Below are positions 9,447 through 18,000 of a stretch of 64,000 bases of DNA, one piece after another; position 1 is the first letter of the stretch, and each line of letters opens with the position of its first letter. The notes beneath the pieces were generated by a model. It worked only from the letters and a program-made list of their open reading frames with translations. It was not told the DNA's origin and made no database searches. A program made the translations under genes and the position numbers. Source of the DNA: Bacteroides sedimenti (lineage in GTDB: Bacteria > Bacteroidota > Bacteroidia > Bacteroidales > Bacteroidaceae); NCBI RefSeq assembly GCF_040365225.1, contig NZ_AP028055.1:3100001-3164000 (forward strand). The letters are read 5' to 3'.

Positions 9447-10280
9447 ATGGCATTTATAAAAATAACTGAACAATCTTCCCTTCATAATGATTTGGAGAAA
9501 AAATCTGTAAGAGAATTACTTGAAGGGATAAATGAAGAGGATCAGAAGGTAGCGATTGCAGTTCAGAAGGCGATACCCCAGATTGAAAAACTGGTATCAC
9601 AGATAGTTCCTCGCATGAAGCAAGGTGGAAGAATTTTTTATATGGGTGCTGGTACCAGTGGTAGATTGGGAGTACTTGATGCTTCAGAAATTCCTCCAAC
9701 ATTTGGAATGCCTCCCACTTTAGTTATTGGTCTGATTGCCGGTGGCGAAAGAGCCTTGCGTAATCCTGTGGAGAATGCAGAAGATGATATGGAACGTGGT
9801 TGGGAAGAGCTTAAAGAACATCATATTAACGAGAAAGATACCGTGATTGGCATCGCAGCTTCCGGTACAACTCCCTATGTGATTGGAGCATTACGTAAAG
9901 CTCGCGAAAATGGTATTCTTACAGGAGCCATCAGCAGCAATCCCGACTCTCCGTTGTCTGCAGAAGCAGAAGTGGCTATCGAGATGATTGTAGGGCCGGA
10001 GTTTGTCACCGGAAGTTCACGCATGAAATCGGGTACTGGTCAGAAGATGATTCTGAATATGATTACCACTTCTGTGATGATCCAGCTGGGACGTGTAAAA
10101 GGAAACAAAATGGTTAACATGCAGCTTTCTAACAAGAAATTGGTGGATCGTGGTTCCCGTATGGTTTCCGAGGAACTTGGGATGGATTATGAGCAGGCTC
10201 AACGCCTATTGCTGATGCATGGTTCTGTAAAAAAGGCGGTAGATGCCTATCGCGCACAACAAAATAGCGAACAAAAATGA
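9447..10280 (+). CDS. murQ: N-acetylmuramic acid 6-phosphate etherase MurQ
   Basis: A 277-residue SIS-domain lyase. Hallmarks are MGAGTSGRLGVLDASE, a following IPPTFGMP, IGIAASGTTPYVIGALR and TGSSRMKSGTGQK, all matching MurQ. The enzyme cleaves the ether bond of MurNAc-6-P to give GlcNAc-6-P and D-lactate in the cytoplasm. The upstream kinase would supply the phosphorylated substrate and the FAD/Fe-S protein two genes further up could consume the lactate. The 3' end overlaps the next start by four bases. Length is slightly short of the roughly 300 residues of E. coli MurQ but all core motifs are present. Confidence 0.93.
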   Translation: MAFIKITEQSSLHNDLEKKSVRELLEGINEEDQKVAIAVQKAIPQIEKLVSQIVPRMKQGGRIFYMGAGTSGRLGVLDASEIPPTFGMPPTLVIGLIAGGERALRNPVENAEDDMERGWEELKEHHINEKDTVIGIAASGTTPYVIGALRKARENGILTGAISSNPDSPLSAEAEVAIEMIVGPEFVTGSSRMKSGTGQKMILNMITTSVMIQLGRVKGNKMVNMQLSNKKLVDRGSRMVSEELGMDYEQAQRLLLMHGSVKKAVDAYRAQQNSEQK

Positions 10281-10939
10281 AAAAAAATTGCTTGTTGATA
10301 TTGCTCTGTCTGCTCTTCGGGACAAACAGCTTTGCGCAGAAAGGTAAGTACGGTACCTTTTATGATCAACGTACCACACTTTTTGAAAATCTGCCGATCA
10401 GATCCACCGATATTGTCTTTCTGGGAAACAGTCTGACCAATGGTTGTGAGTGGGCCGAACTTTTCGGGAATCCCCGTATCAAGAATCGGGGAATCAGCGG
10501 TGATGAAGTGATGGGTATTTACGATCGTATCAACCCGATTTTGAGAGGAAAACCTGCCAAGATTTTCTTGTTGACCGGGGTCAACGATGTGTCTCATGAT
10601 CTTTCAGCAGACAGCATCTTGGTGATGTATACCAAACTAGTGGATAAGATTAGAAAAGATTCACCACGAACGAAACTATATATCCAGAGCCTGCTTCCGG
10701 TAAACGATGAATTTACCCGTTTCCCGAAAGTACATAACAAGACACAGATAATAATTGATATAAATAAAGGATTAAAGGCTTTAGCCAAAGAGAAGAAGTG
10801 TACTTACATCGATCTTTACCCACACTTCCTTGCTCCCGGCACACAAAGTCTGGAAAAAAAATACACGAATGATGGTCTGCATCTTCTTGGTGCAGGTTAT
10901 CTTAAATGGAAAGAGATAATTAGGCCCTTTGTGGACTGA
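10277..10939 (+). CDS. Exported SGNH/GDSL-family esterase
   Basis: A 220-residue protein with a signal peptide (MKKNCLLILLCLLFGTNSFA, then QK), so it is periplasmic or surface-exposed. SGNH blocks are visible: IVFLGNSLTNGCEW carries the nucleophile Ser in block I, RIKNRGISGDEVMG block II, LTGVNDVSHD block III, and TNDGLHLLGAGY the C-terminal Asp/His pair. Members of this group are acyl- or acetyl-esterases. As the last gene of the salvage operon it could remove O-acetyl groups from MurNAc so that muramidases can work; this is an inference from position. A strong terminator follows at 10982-11020. Confidence 0.8.
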   Translation: MKKNCLLILLCLLFGTNSFAQKGKYGTFYDQRTTLFENLPIRSTDIVFLGNSLTNGCEWAELFGNPRIKNRGISGDEVMGIYDRINPILRGKPAKIFLLTGVNDVSHDLSADSILVMYTKLVDKIRKDSPRTKLYIQSLLPVNDEFTRFPKVHNKTQIIIDINKGLKALAKEKKCTYIDLYPHFLAPGTQSLEKKYTNDGLHLLGAGYLKWKEIIRPFVD

Positions 10940-10981
10940 TTTTTTGTTAATTAGGTGTTTGTTGGTTTGTTAGTTAGGGAG

Positions 10982-11020
10982 GAAGGCTACCGTTGTTAAA
11001 TGGGAGCCTTCTTTATTTTT
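10982..11020 (+). terminator. Rho-independent terminator of the salvage operon
   Basis: Ten-base arms 10982-10991 (GAAGGCTACC) and 11002-11011 (GGGAGCCTTC) pair with one mismatch around a ten-base loop and are followed by a T-rich tract. It ends the plus-strand operon 43 bases after the SGNH gene. On the minus strand the tract after the hairpin is not T-rich, so it probably serves mainly the plus strand. Confidence 0.8.
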
Positions 11021-11040
11021 TATTTGTTTCTGAATTGCCG

Positions 11041-12096
11041 TCAACCTATACGGAATGTAAAGGCATTCCTCTCTCTTCTTAGTGGATAATCGCCACGTAG
11101 TTGTTCAAAGAGCTCGGGGTGTCTTTTCAGGGCTTCACTGTCCTTTCTCGGGTCGTAAGTTTGCAGATATGCATCCGACTCTGTCGGGGTAATTATTTCC
11201 GTGATTTCAGGTACTGGAGGGTTAATCTCAAAGTTTGGACTGATTCCGAAGAAACGACAGAATGATTCCAGTGACATCCGGGTTGCATTTGCTTTCCCAT
11301 CAGCAGAATAACCAGCAATATGAGGAGTTCCGATAAAGACTTTATTCAGCAAATCCAGGTTTATGTCAGGTTCGTTTTCCCAGACATCAATTACAGCTTC
11401 ATTGATTAGTTGATTGTTTAAAGCAGAAAGCAGAGCGTTGTTTTCAATAACCTCCCCTCTGGAAGTATTGATGACAACCGGACGTTTTTTTAGTGAATCA
11501 AAGAAATATCTGTCGGCCAGATGATAAGTCTTATATTTGCCCTCCTTGTTCAGTGGAGTATGAAAGGTAATCACGTCACATTCGCGGGTAATGGTTTCAA
11601 GATCGGTAAACCCTTCTTTCCCTTCTTTGTCAGCCCGTGGAGGGTCATTCTTCAGAACTCGCATGCCCAGTTCCTGAGCCACCCGGCATACTTTGCTTCC
11701 CACGTTTCCAATACCTATTACTCCGATGCATTTATCTTTCAGTACAAATCCTTTTACCTTTTCCAGGAGCAGAAGCGTGGAATGAATATACTGTTCAACC
11801 GAACCTGAGTTACATCCTGGTGCATTGGTCCAACTGATACCTGCTTCCCGGCAATAATCAGTGTCAATATGGTCGAAACCGATTGTTGCCGTAGCAATAA
11901 ACCGCACCTTACTTCCTTCAAGTAATTCCCGGTTGCAGTGAGTGCGTGTGCGAATTATCAGAGCATCTGCATCACGTACAATCTCCGGGGTAAACTTCAT
12001 TCCCGGTACATATATCACTTCGTTTGGTGTTTCTTCTCCTAAACTCTCTATAATCCCATTGATAAAAGGGATCTTATTATCTATGATTACTCTCAT
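11041..12096 (-). CDS. pdxB: Erythronate-4-phosphate dehydrogenase
   Basis: A 351-residue member of the D-isomer-specific 2-hydroxyacid dehydrogenases. GVIGIGNVGSKV is the NAD-binding Gly motif, followed by VINTSRGEVIE, and a C-terminal PdxB-type dimerisation segment contains NPPVPEI and YDPRKDSEALK. It oxidises 4-phosphoerythronate in the deoxyxylulose 5-phosphate-dependent pyridoxal phosphate pathway. Its ATG overlaps the TGA of the upstream ABC ATPase gene by four bases, so the two are co-transcribed. Generic 2-hydroxyacid dehydrogenase is the only real alternative and the C-terminal part argues against it. Confidence 0.9.
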   Translation of the reverse strand: MRVIIDNKIPFINGIIESLGEETPNEVIYVPGMKFTPEIVRDADALIIRTRTHCNRELLEGSKVRFIATATIGFDHIDTDYCREAGISWTNAPGCNSGSVEQYIHSTLLLLEKVKGFVLKDKCIGVIGIGNVGSKVCRVAQELGMRVLKNDPPRADKEGKEGFTDLETITRECDVITFHTPLNKEGKYKTYHLADRYFFDSLKKRPVVINTSRGEVIENNALLSALNNQLINEAVIDVWENEPDINLDLLNKVFIGTPHIAGYSADGKANATRMSLESFCRFFGISPNFEINPPVPEITEIITPTESDAYLQTYDPRKDSEALKRHPELFEQLRGDYPLRRERNAFTFRIG

Positions 12097-12791
12097 TTAG
12101 TAACTCTTTTAAAAATATTCTCCAATGATTCATCTTTGGTTAGTTCGGTTATCTGACCGTCCGCAACGATTCTTCCCTGATTAATGATCACTATGTGATC
12201 GCATAACTCCTTCACTTCTTGCAGGGAGTGCGAAGAGAGCAAAATTGTTTTCTCCTTTCCAAGCTCCCTGATCAGGGAGTGTATTTCTCCCAGTTGGTTT
12301 GGATCAAGTCCGGAGGTGGGTTCATCCAGAATTAGTACTTGTGGGTCGTGCAACAGGGCCTGCGCCAGTCCCACTCTTTGTCGGAATCCCTTGGATAAAG
12401 TTCCAATAGTTTTTCCGCTAACCTCCTCCAGTTTCACTTTTTCAATTATCTCGTCCACCATTCCGTGCAGGTTTGCTATTCGGTAAAGTTGTCCTACATA
12501 TTCAAGGTATTCTCTCACATACATTTCAAGATACAGCGGATTGTTTTCGGGTAAATAACCCATACATCGTTTTGCTCCGATTGGATCTTTGCTGATGTCA
12601 TATCCGCAAACAGTTACTGTTCCCGAATAATCAGTCAGCCAACCAGTAATAATTTTCATACAGGTAGATTTTCCAGCTCCATTAGGACCCAGAAAAGCTG
12701 TAATCTCCCCTGGATGAGCTTCAAAACTAATTCGATGGAGAACCTCTTGCTTGCCGTATGATTTGGAAATATTGAATAATCTGATAGACAT
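12093..12791 (-). CDS. gldA: ABC transporter ATP-binding protein, GldA-like
   Basis: A 232-residue stand-alone ABC ATPase with Walker A GPNGAGKST, signature LSKGFRQRVGLAQAL, Walker B VLILDEPTSGLD and the switch His in LLSSHSLQE. The best family guess is GldA, the ATPase named for gliding motility in Flavobacteria but widespread in non-gliding Bacteroidales. No GldF/GldG permease gene lies next to it here, so its membrane partner must be encoded elsewhere. It precedes pdxB with a four-base overlap. The symbol is tentative; it could serve another ABC-2 type exporter. Confidence 0.75.
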   Translation of the reverse strand: MSIRLFNISKSYGKQEVLHRISFEAHPGEITAFLGPNGAGKSTCMKIITGWLTDYSGTVTVCGYDISKDPIGAKRCMGYLPENNPLYLEMYVREYLEYVGQLYRIANLHGMVDEIIEKVKLEEVSGKTIGTLSKGFRQRVGLAQALLHDPQVLILDEPTSGLDPNQLGEIHSLIRELGKEKTILLSSHSLQEVKELCDHIVIINQGRIVADGQITELTKDESLENIFKRVTK

Positions 12792-12871
12792 AATACAAGT
12801 AAATTTGGTATCGATGACAGTTTACAAAAATACTAAAAGTTGAGCATTTTGTTAATAAAATGTGCAAATAA

Positions 12872-12902
12872 TTGTTTCTTATAGAAAGAATGGCTAGTTT
12901 TG
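12872..12902 (+). promoter_or_regulatory. Bacteroidetes-type promoter for the LPS-core operon
   Basis: TTG at 12872-12874 and TAGTTTTG at 12895-12902 are separated by 20 bases, matching the TTTG / TAnnTTTG consensus. The predicted transcript starts near 12909, so translation must start at ATG 12926. The upstream in-frame TTG 12872 and ATG 12890 fall in or before the promoter. Confidence 0.75.
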
Positions 12903-12925
12903 CACTTTACATAAAAAGATCGATT

Positions 12926-13531
12926 ATGACATTTAGTAACCTTTGCAACGAAATTTTTTTTCAATCTACGGAGAATTATCATGTGACTGATAGTGTGGAT
13001 GCTCCGATGAAGAATCCTTATGAGATTAAAACTATCGAGTATTACTTATATCTGAAGAACTGGATTGATGCAGTACAATGGCATTTCGAAGATATCATCC
13101 GTGATCCGCAGATTGATCCGGTTGAAGCTTTGAGCTTGAAAAGACGCATTGACAAATCCAATCAGGATCGTACTGACCTGGTGGAGCTGATTGACAGTTA
13201 TTTCCTCGATCAGTATAAAGATGTAAAACCTCTTCCTGAAGCTGTAATCAACACAGAAAGTCCGGCTTGGGCTATCGATCGCCTTTCAATTCTAGCTCTG
13301 AAGATTTACCATATGAAACAAGAAGTAGATCGTACAGACTCTACCCCAGAGCATCATGAACAATGCCAGACAAAACTGAATATTCTGTTGGAACAGAAAA
13401 AAGATCTTTCTTCTGCTATCGATCAATTAATTGAGGATATCAAAGCCGGAAGAAAGTATATGAAGGTATACAAGCAGATGAAAATGTATAACGACCCTGC
13501 TTTGAATCCTGTTCTTTACGCTAAAAAGTAA
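12926..13531 (+). CDS. DUF4254 domain protein
   Basis: A 201-residue soluble protein starting MTFSNLCNEIFF. This start was chosen because a good promoter ends at 12902, ruling out in-frame starts further up. It is helical, charged and without signal peptide, and belongs to DUF4254, a family I know from Bacteroidetes LPS/core gene clusters. The motif PAWAIDRLSILALKIYHM lies in the middle. Two bases separate its stop from the heptosyltransferase-like gene, so it is the first gene of the cluster. No reaction is known to me; a role in LPS-core assembly follows only from position. Confidence 0.75.
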   Translation: MTFSNLCNEIFFQSTENYHVTDSVDAPMKNPYEIKTIEYYLYLKNWIDAVQWHFEDIIRDPQIDPVEALSLKRRIDKSNQDRTDLVELIDSYFLDQYKDVKPLPEAVINTESPAWAIDRLSILALKIYHMKQEVDRTDSTPEHHEQCQTKLNILLEQKKDLSSAIDQLIEDIKAGRKYMKVYKQMKMYNDPALNPVLYAKK

Positions 13532-13533
13532 GA

Positions 13534-14571
13534 ATGGCCAAGATTCTGATTATTCGTTTTTCCGCTATAGGAGATGTCGCCATGACTATTCCGGTGATTT
13601 ACTCTTTTGCTTTACAGCATCCAGAGCATGAGATCACCTTTCTTAGTCGGGCATCTCTCCGCCCGTTGTTTACCGGATTGCCATCGAATATCCATTTCAT
13701 GGGAGCCGATCTTTCCGGTAAACATCATGGGCTTTTTGGGCTTCATAAGCTTTTTTACAATGAACTGAAAGGGATGGATTTCGACTATATTGCCGATTTT
13801 CACAATGTTCTACGTACAAAGATGATCCGTTACCGTTTCAAACTGATGGGGCTACCTACTGCAGCAATTGATAAGGGTCGCATTGGGAAGAAAAAGCTTA
13901 CCCGCAGATATTTTAAGGTGTTCGAAAATCAGAAATCATCTTTTGACCGGTACACTGACGTGCTCACACAACTTGGATTTTCTGTCCATCCGGACTTTTC
14001 TTCTATCTATGGAGAGGGAAGGGGTGATTTTGCCCAAGTACGTCACCTTACCGGAGATAAAGGAGAAGATAAATGGATTGGCATTGCTCCATTTGCCAAA
14101 CATACCGGCAAAGTGCTTCCGCTCGATAAGCTGGAACAGGTAATAGCGCACTTTGCCACTGATTCGCGAGTAAAGATTTTCCTTTTTGGAGGAGGACATA
14201 AAGAAAAAGAGGTACTTGCCGAATGGGCGGCTCAATGCCCCAATGTCATTTCTATGGTAGGACAGCTTAATATGAGTACGGAACTGATTCTCATGAGCTA
14301 TCTGGATGCGATGGTATCAATGGATTCAGCCAATATGCACCTGGCCTCTTTGGTCAATGTGCCAGTCATCTCTGTCTGGGGAGCTACTCATCCATATTGC
14401 GGCTTTATGGGCTGGAAGCAAACTACCGACAATGCAGTGCAGGTAGAACTCCCTTGTCGTCCCTGTTCCGTTTTTGGCAAGAAACCTTGTTACCGAAAGG
14501 ATTATGCCTGTCTGAAGATGATTACTCCTGAAATGATAATTAAAAAGATTGAGAGCATAATATTTAATTAA
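13534..14571 (+). CDS. Glycosyltransferase family 9 (heptosyltransferase-like)
   Basis: A 345-residue GT9 protein. It opens with ILIIRFSAIGDVAMTIPV, the acceptor-side loop typical of ADP-heptose:LPS heptosyltransferases, and has IGIAPFAKHTGKVLP and MVSMDSANMHLASL, the C-terminal nucleotide-sugar-binding part. It should add a sugar to the inner LPS core at the cytoplasmic face. Whether the donor is ADP-heptose is not decided by sequence. A second GT9 gene occurs at 21022. The stop codon overlaps the next ATG by one base. Confidence 0.85.
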   Translation: MAKILIIRFSAIGDVAMTIPVIYSFALQHPEHEITFLSRASLRPLFTGLPSNIHFMGADLSGKHHGLFGLHKLFYNELKGMDFDYIADFHNVLRTKMIRYRFKLMGLPTAAIDKGRIGKKKLTRRYFKVFENQKSSFDRYTDVLTQLGFSVHPDFSSIYGEGRGDFAQVRHLTGDKGEDKWIGIAPFAKHTGKVLPLDKLEQVIAHFATDSRVKIFLFGGGHKEKEVLAEWAAQCPNVISMVGQLNMSTELILMSYLDAMVSMDSANMHLASLVNVPVISVWGATHPYCGFMGWKQTTDNAVQVELPCRPCSVFGKKPCYRKDYACLKMITPEMIIKKIESIIFN

Positions 14572-15314
14572 TGAAGATACTTCTGAATCCGGCATTTGAA
14601 TCGTTGCGTGCCTTTGTAGAAATGACACCTCAGATTTTTGATAAAGAGGGATATACTATATATAAAGGACGGAACGAGATTAAGGTTCTAAGAGTTGGTG
14701 AGACTGATATCAATGTAAAAAGATATAAGGTACCCATGTTGTTCAACCGGATTATATATACCTTTTTCCGCAAAAGCAAAGGACTTCGTGCTTTTACCTA
14801 TCCAACACAGATTCTGGACAAAGGTTTCGAAACTCCCGAGCCAATTGCTTATATCCAAACGATGAAATGGGGAATGATAAACTATTCCTACTTCATCAGC
14901 GTACATTCGCCTTATAGTCATAGGTTTTACGAATTTGGCAATGCTCATGAAGGGGAGTACGAGGAGGTGATAAAAGCCTTTGCCCGTTATACAGCCCGCC
15001 TTCATAACGCACAAATTCTTCATAAGGACTTTTCTCCCGGAAACATACTTTTTGATAAGGTGGATGGAGAATATCATTTCTGTCTGGTAGATATCAACCG
15101 GATGTCTTTTGGCGATGTTTCCATGAAGAAAGGGTGTGAGAATTTTGCCCGTTTGTGGGGACAAACACATCTTTTCAGATTACTGGCAGCCGAATATGCC
15201 AAGGAACGCGGATTTGATCCGGAAGCATGTACAGATATTGTTCTAGAAGCTCGTCAAAAATTCTGGAATAAGTTCAGACGAAAACATCAGGTAAAGTTCG
15301 ATTTGGATATTTAA
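14571..15314 (+). CDS. LPS kinase, InaA/KdkA-like
   Basis: A 247-residue protein-kinase-fold enzyme of the lipopolysaccharide kinase InaA group. The catalytic loop is HKDFSPGNILFD from residue 151 (Asp as catalytic base, Asn for metal) and LVDINRM follows as the DFG-equivalent. Relatives phosphorylate heptose or Kdo in the inner core. Translation is coupled to the GT9 gene before it (one-base overlap). Kdo kinase versus heptose kinase cannot be settled here. Confidence 0.8.
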   Translation: MKILLNPAFESLRAFVEMTPQIFDKEGYTIYKGRNEIKVLRVGETDINVKRYKVPMLFNRIIYTFFRKSKGLRAFTYPTQILDKGFETPEPIAYIQTMKWGMINYSYFISVHSPYSHRFYEFGNAHEGEYEEVIKAFARYTARLHNAQILHKDFSPGNILFDKVDGEYHFCLVDINRMSFGDVSMKKGCENFARLWGQTHLFRLLAAEYAKERGFDPEACTDIVLEARQKFWNKFRRKHQVKFDLDI

Positions 15315-15326
15315 ATAAGTTCGATT

Positions 15327-16373
15327 ATGCGCATCGTATTGTTTTGCGAGAATAAATATGCTGTAGGGATATTGTATCCTTTACAGAAATATGCTTCCAA
15401 AGAAGGTGGTAATGATGTTCTTTGGTATATCCACCAGAAGAAAATTCCCTCTTTCCCTTTGAAAGATAAGGTAAAATGGACTAATTCAATCCAGGAGGTA
15501 TATGACTTCTCTCCGGAAGCAATCTTTGTGCCGGGCAACATCGTCCCGTATTACCTTCCGGGTGTAAAAGTTCAGGTGTTTCATGGCTATGCCGCAGAGA
15601 AAAAAGATCACTGGGTTATTCGTCGCTATTTTGATACTTACTTTACACAAGGCCCCTATTTTACAAACAATTTCCGTCGGTTGGCAGCAAAATACAAAGA
15701 TTTTGAAGTTGTAGAAACAGGATGGACAAAACAAGATTGGATTCTTGCTAATCTGCATACATTCGATAAGGAGAAAGAAACTTTACTGAAACAATATAAC
15801 AGGGAAAAGATGGTACTTTATGCTCCCACTTTTTCCCCTTCCATGACCTCACTTCCTTTTTTGAAAGAGGCGCTTCTACAACTGGCGCGTGAGAAAGATA
15901 TTCTGTTACTGCTAAAGTTTCATCCTCTGACACGGCAAGAATGGATTGATGAATACAAAGAACTTGCAGCTCAGATAGAGAATATTATCTGGATTGATGA
16001 TTTCAATGTTACCAAATATCAGTTGATGTCGGATGTGATGATAAGTGACACCTCATCTACTGTATATGAGTTTCTTCTATTAAATAAACCTGTCATAACC
16101 TTCAGAACCATTGCAAAGGATATATATTGGTATGACATTCAGGATGCAGCATTGCTTTCCGAAGCATTCGAAAAAGTACAGTTTGATCAGTCCTGTATTA
16201 ATAAAAGACGCTGGGTGATAGAAAATTATGATCCTTATTTAGACGGCCAGGTTTGTCATCGTATGCTCGAGGCTGTCAGAGATTATATTAAAAGAAATGG
16301 TGTGCCCCCAAAGCGCAGACTTAATTTATGGCGAAAATATACCAGCATTAAAGAATTTGGCTGGATAAAATAA
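15327..16373 (+). CDS. CDP-glycerol glycerophosphotransferase family (TagB/TagF-like)
   Basis: A 348-residue protein made only of the TagB/TagF-type catalytic domain. Visible family blocks are VQVFHGYAAEKKDHW, VLYAPTFSPSM, LLLKFHPLTR and MISDTSSTVYEFLLLNKP. Family members transfer a phospho-alcohol from a CDP-activated donor to a sugar or polymer. Two genes on lies a TagD-like cytidylyltransferase that could make the CDP donor, so the pair may decorate the LPS core with a phospho-linked polyol or amino-alcohol. Teichoic acid synthesis itself is unlikely in a Gram-negative. Confidence 0.8.
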   Translation: MRIVLFCENKYAVGILYPLQKYASKEGGNDVLWYIHQKKIPSFPLKDKVKWTNSIQEVYDFSPEAIFVPGNIVPYYLPGVKVQVFHGYAAEKKDHWVIRRYFDTYFTQGPYFTNNFRRLAAKYKDFEVVETGWTKQDWILANLHTFDKEKETLLKQYNREKMVLYAPTFSPSMTSLPFLKEALLQLAREKDILLLLKFHPLTRQEWIDEYKELAAQIENIIWIDDFNVTKYQLMSDVMISDTSSTVYEFLLLNKPVITFRTIAKDIYWYDIQDAALLSEAFEKVQFDQSCINKRRWVIENYDPYLDGQVCHRMLEAVRDYIKRNGVPPKRRLNLWRKYTSIKEFGWIK

Positions 16374-16391
16374 AACAAAAAAATCAACGAG

Positions 16392-17429
16392 ATGAAATCT
16401 TATGTTTTTCCGGGTAATATTGAAAATGAGATTCTTCAGGTAGGAGCGGAGCAGATTCCGTACATGCGTACATCTTTCTTTTCCGGAATAGTAAAAGAGT
16501 CGGAGCAGCTTCTTCTGGAACAAATTCACTGTAAGAACGGAAGGGTGATATTCTATACAGGTTCAGGAACCGGCGCTATGGATGCAGTTGTGTCCAATTT
16601 CGTGACACTCAAAAAGAAATCGTTTATCCTCGCAGGTGGCTCTTTTGGATACAGATGGAAAGATTTGTGTGAATATTATCATTGTCCATACCACCTCTTT
16701 GAGGTTCCTTTTGCAAAAAGCCCCGATTATTCCGAGATGGAAGAACAGATTAAAAAGGCTAATCCTGACGTTTTCTTGTGCCAGCATCATGAAACGTCTA
16801 CCGGCGAACTTTATAATTTGTCCCGGATTGCAGAGATTTGCAAGAAGTACGATGTATTTCTGGTGGTTGATGCTATTAGCTCTTTCTTGTCCGACCCGCT
16901 GGATATGAATAGCTTAAATATTGGAATGTGCATAACCAGTAGCCAAAAAGGGTTGAATATACCTCCCGGTCTCTCTTTTGTTTTTCTCTCTGAAAAGGCT
17001 CTTTCTGAGGAGTATAACCATTTGAGCTATTATTTTGACTTTAAAGAGAACCTGAAAAACCTGGAGAGAGGACAAACTCCTTACAGCCCTGCAACCACAC
17101 TCTTTTTGCAGTTACACAAACGCTTAAAGATGAACTCGGAAATTGGGGTAGATGCAATCATTGATAAAGTGAGAAAGAGGGCGTTGTATTTCAGAGCGAA
17201 ATGTAAAGAGCATGAATGGCTTATACCGGCAGAGAATCCATCAAATTGCATCACCGGTTTCTTTGTCAATAGAAACGGGGACATTCTATTCAATGAGTTG
17301 TTAAAGGAGAACATTTATATAATGCCAGGTTCAACTCCCGGCTTTTTCAGGGTGTCGCACTTGGGATTGCAATCCGAAGAAGATATTGATTATCTCGTTT
17401 CAAGAATAAAAGCTATTGAAGAAAAATAA
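16392..17429 (+). CDS. PLP-dependent class V aminotransferase
   Basis: A 345-residue fold-type I aminotransferase of the class V group that includes alanine-glyoxylate and 2-aminoethylphosphonate-pyruvate transaminases. YTGSGTGAMDAVVSN binds the cofactor phosphate, HHETSTGELYN and FLVVDAISSF flank the cofactor Asp, and SSQKGLNIPPG holds the Schiff-base Lys at residue 186. No phosphoenolpyruvate mutase or phosphonopyruvate decarboxylase is nearby, so complete aminoethylphosphonate synthesis is not encoded here. It lies between a CDP-alcohol transferase and a cytidylyltransferase, so it may make the amino-alcohol they use. Confidence 0.8.
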   Translation: MKSYVFPGNIENEILQVGAEQIPYMRTSFFSGIVKESEQLLLEQIHCKNGRVIFYTGSGTGAMDAVVSNFVTLKKKSFILAGGSFGYRWKDLCEYYHCPYHLFEVPFAKSPDYSEMEEQIKKANPDVFLCQHHETSTGELYNLSRIAEICKKYDVFLVVDAISSFLSDPLDMNSLNIGMCITSSQKGLNIPPGLSFVFLSEKALSEEYNHLSYYFDFKENLKNLERGQTPYSPATTLFLQLHKRLKMNSEIGVDAIIDKVRKRALYFRAKCKEHEWLIPAENPSNCITGFFVNRNGDILFNELLKENIYIMPGSTPGFFRVSHLGLQSEEDIDYLVSRIKAIEEK

Positions 17430-17440
17430 GTTGTATTGCT

Positions 17441-17935
17441 ATGAAAAATAAGAAAATAAGAGTTTTTACTTCCGGTAGTTTTGACCTCTTTCACGTAGGT
17501 CATTTAAACATCCTTGAAAAATCGGCAGCCCTTGGCGATGAATTAATTGTGGGAGTAAGTACTGATGAGTTAATCGAAAAGTACAAAGGTATGAAACCAG
17601 TTATTCCTTTCGAAGAACGTTTTAGAATTGTAGAAGCTATCGGCTGTGTTACAAAGGCAGTTAAACAGACAAAACTCACAGAGATAGCTCAGCTTAAAGA
17701 ATACGAAATTGATATAGTCACTATTGGCGACGACTGGAAAGAAAAATACCTGGAAGGGTTGGAGTGGATGAAATCCCAACCCGGAAAACGTGTTGAATAT
17801 TTCCCGTATACACAAGGTATCAGTACAACCAGTATTAAAAAAGAGATAATCGACAGTGCCAATCAGATAGTTATTAATGCTTTGCAAAGGGAAGAGGCAG
17901 ACTCATTTAACTGGAAAGAAGATGAACGAAAATAA
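17441..17935 (+). CDS. TagD-like cytidylyltransferase
   Basis: A 164-residue nucleotidyltransferase. The HVGH motif at residues 18-21 inside FTSGSFDLFHVGHLNILEK binds CTP phosphates, RFRIVEAI is the substrate block and GISTTSIKKEI the C-terminal signature. The family contains glycerol-3-phosphate, ethanolamine-phosphate and related cytidylyltransferases; the sequence does not decide which substrate is used. It is eleven bases after the aminotransferase gene. The 65-base gap before glf suggests looser coupling to the next gene. Confidence 0.82.
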   Translation: MKNKKIRVFTSGSFDLFHVGHLNILEKSAALGDELIVGVSTDELIEKYKGMKPVIPFEERFRIVEAIGCVTKAVKQTKLTEIAQLKEYEIDIVTIGDDWKEKYLEGLEWMKSQPGKRVEYFPYTQGISTTSIKKEIIDSANQIVINALQREEADSFNWKEDERK

Positions 17936-18000
17936 ATAGAATATCAGATATTACCTATATCTTTCAGGCTGAAGAAACGTAAATATAGAAAGCTTTGAAT

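Noticed and set aside
16392..17429. Naming the class V aminotransferase PhnW
   Set aside because: No phosphoenolpyruvate mutase or phosphonopyruvate decarboxylase is adjacent and motifs fit the wider family equally well.
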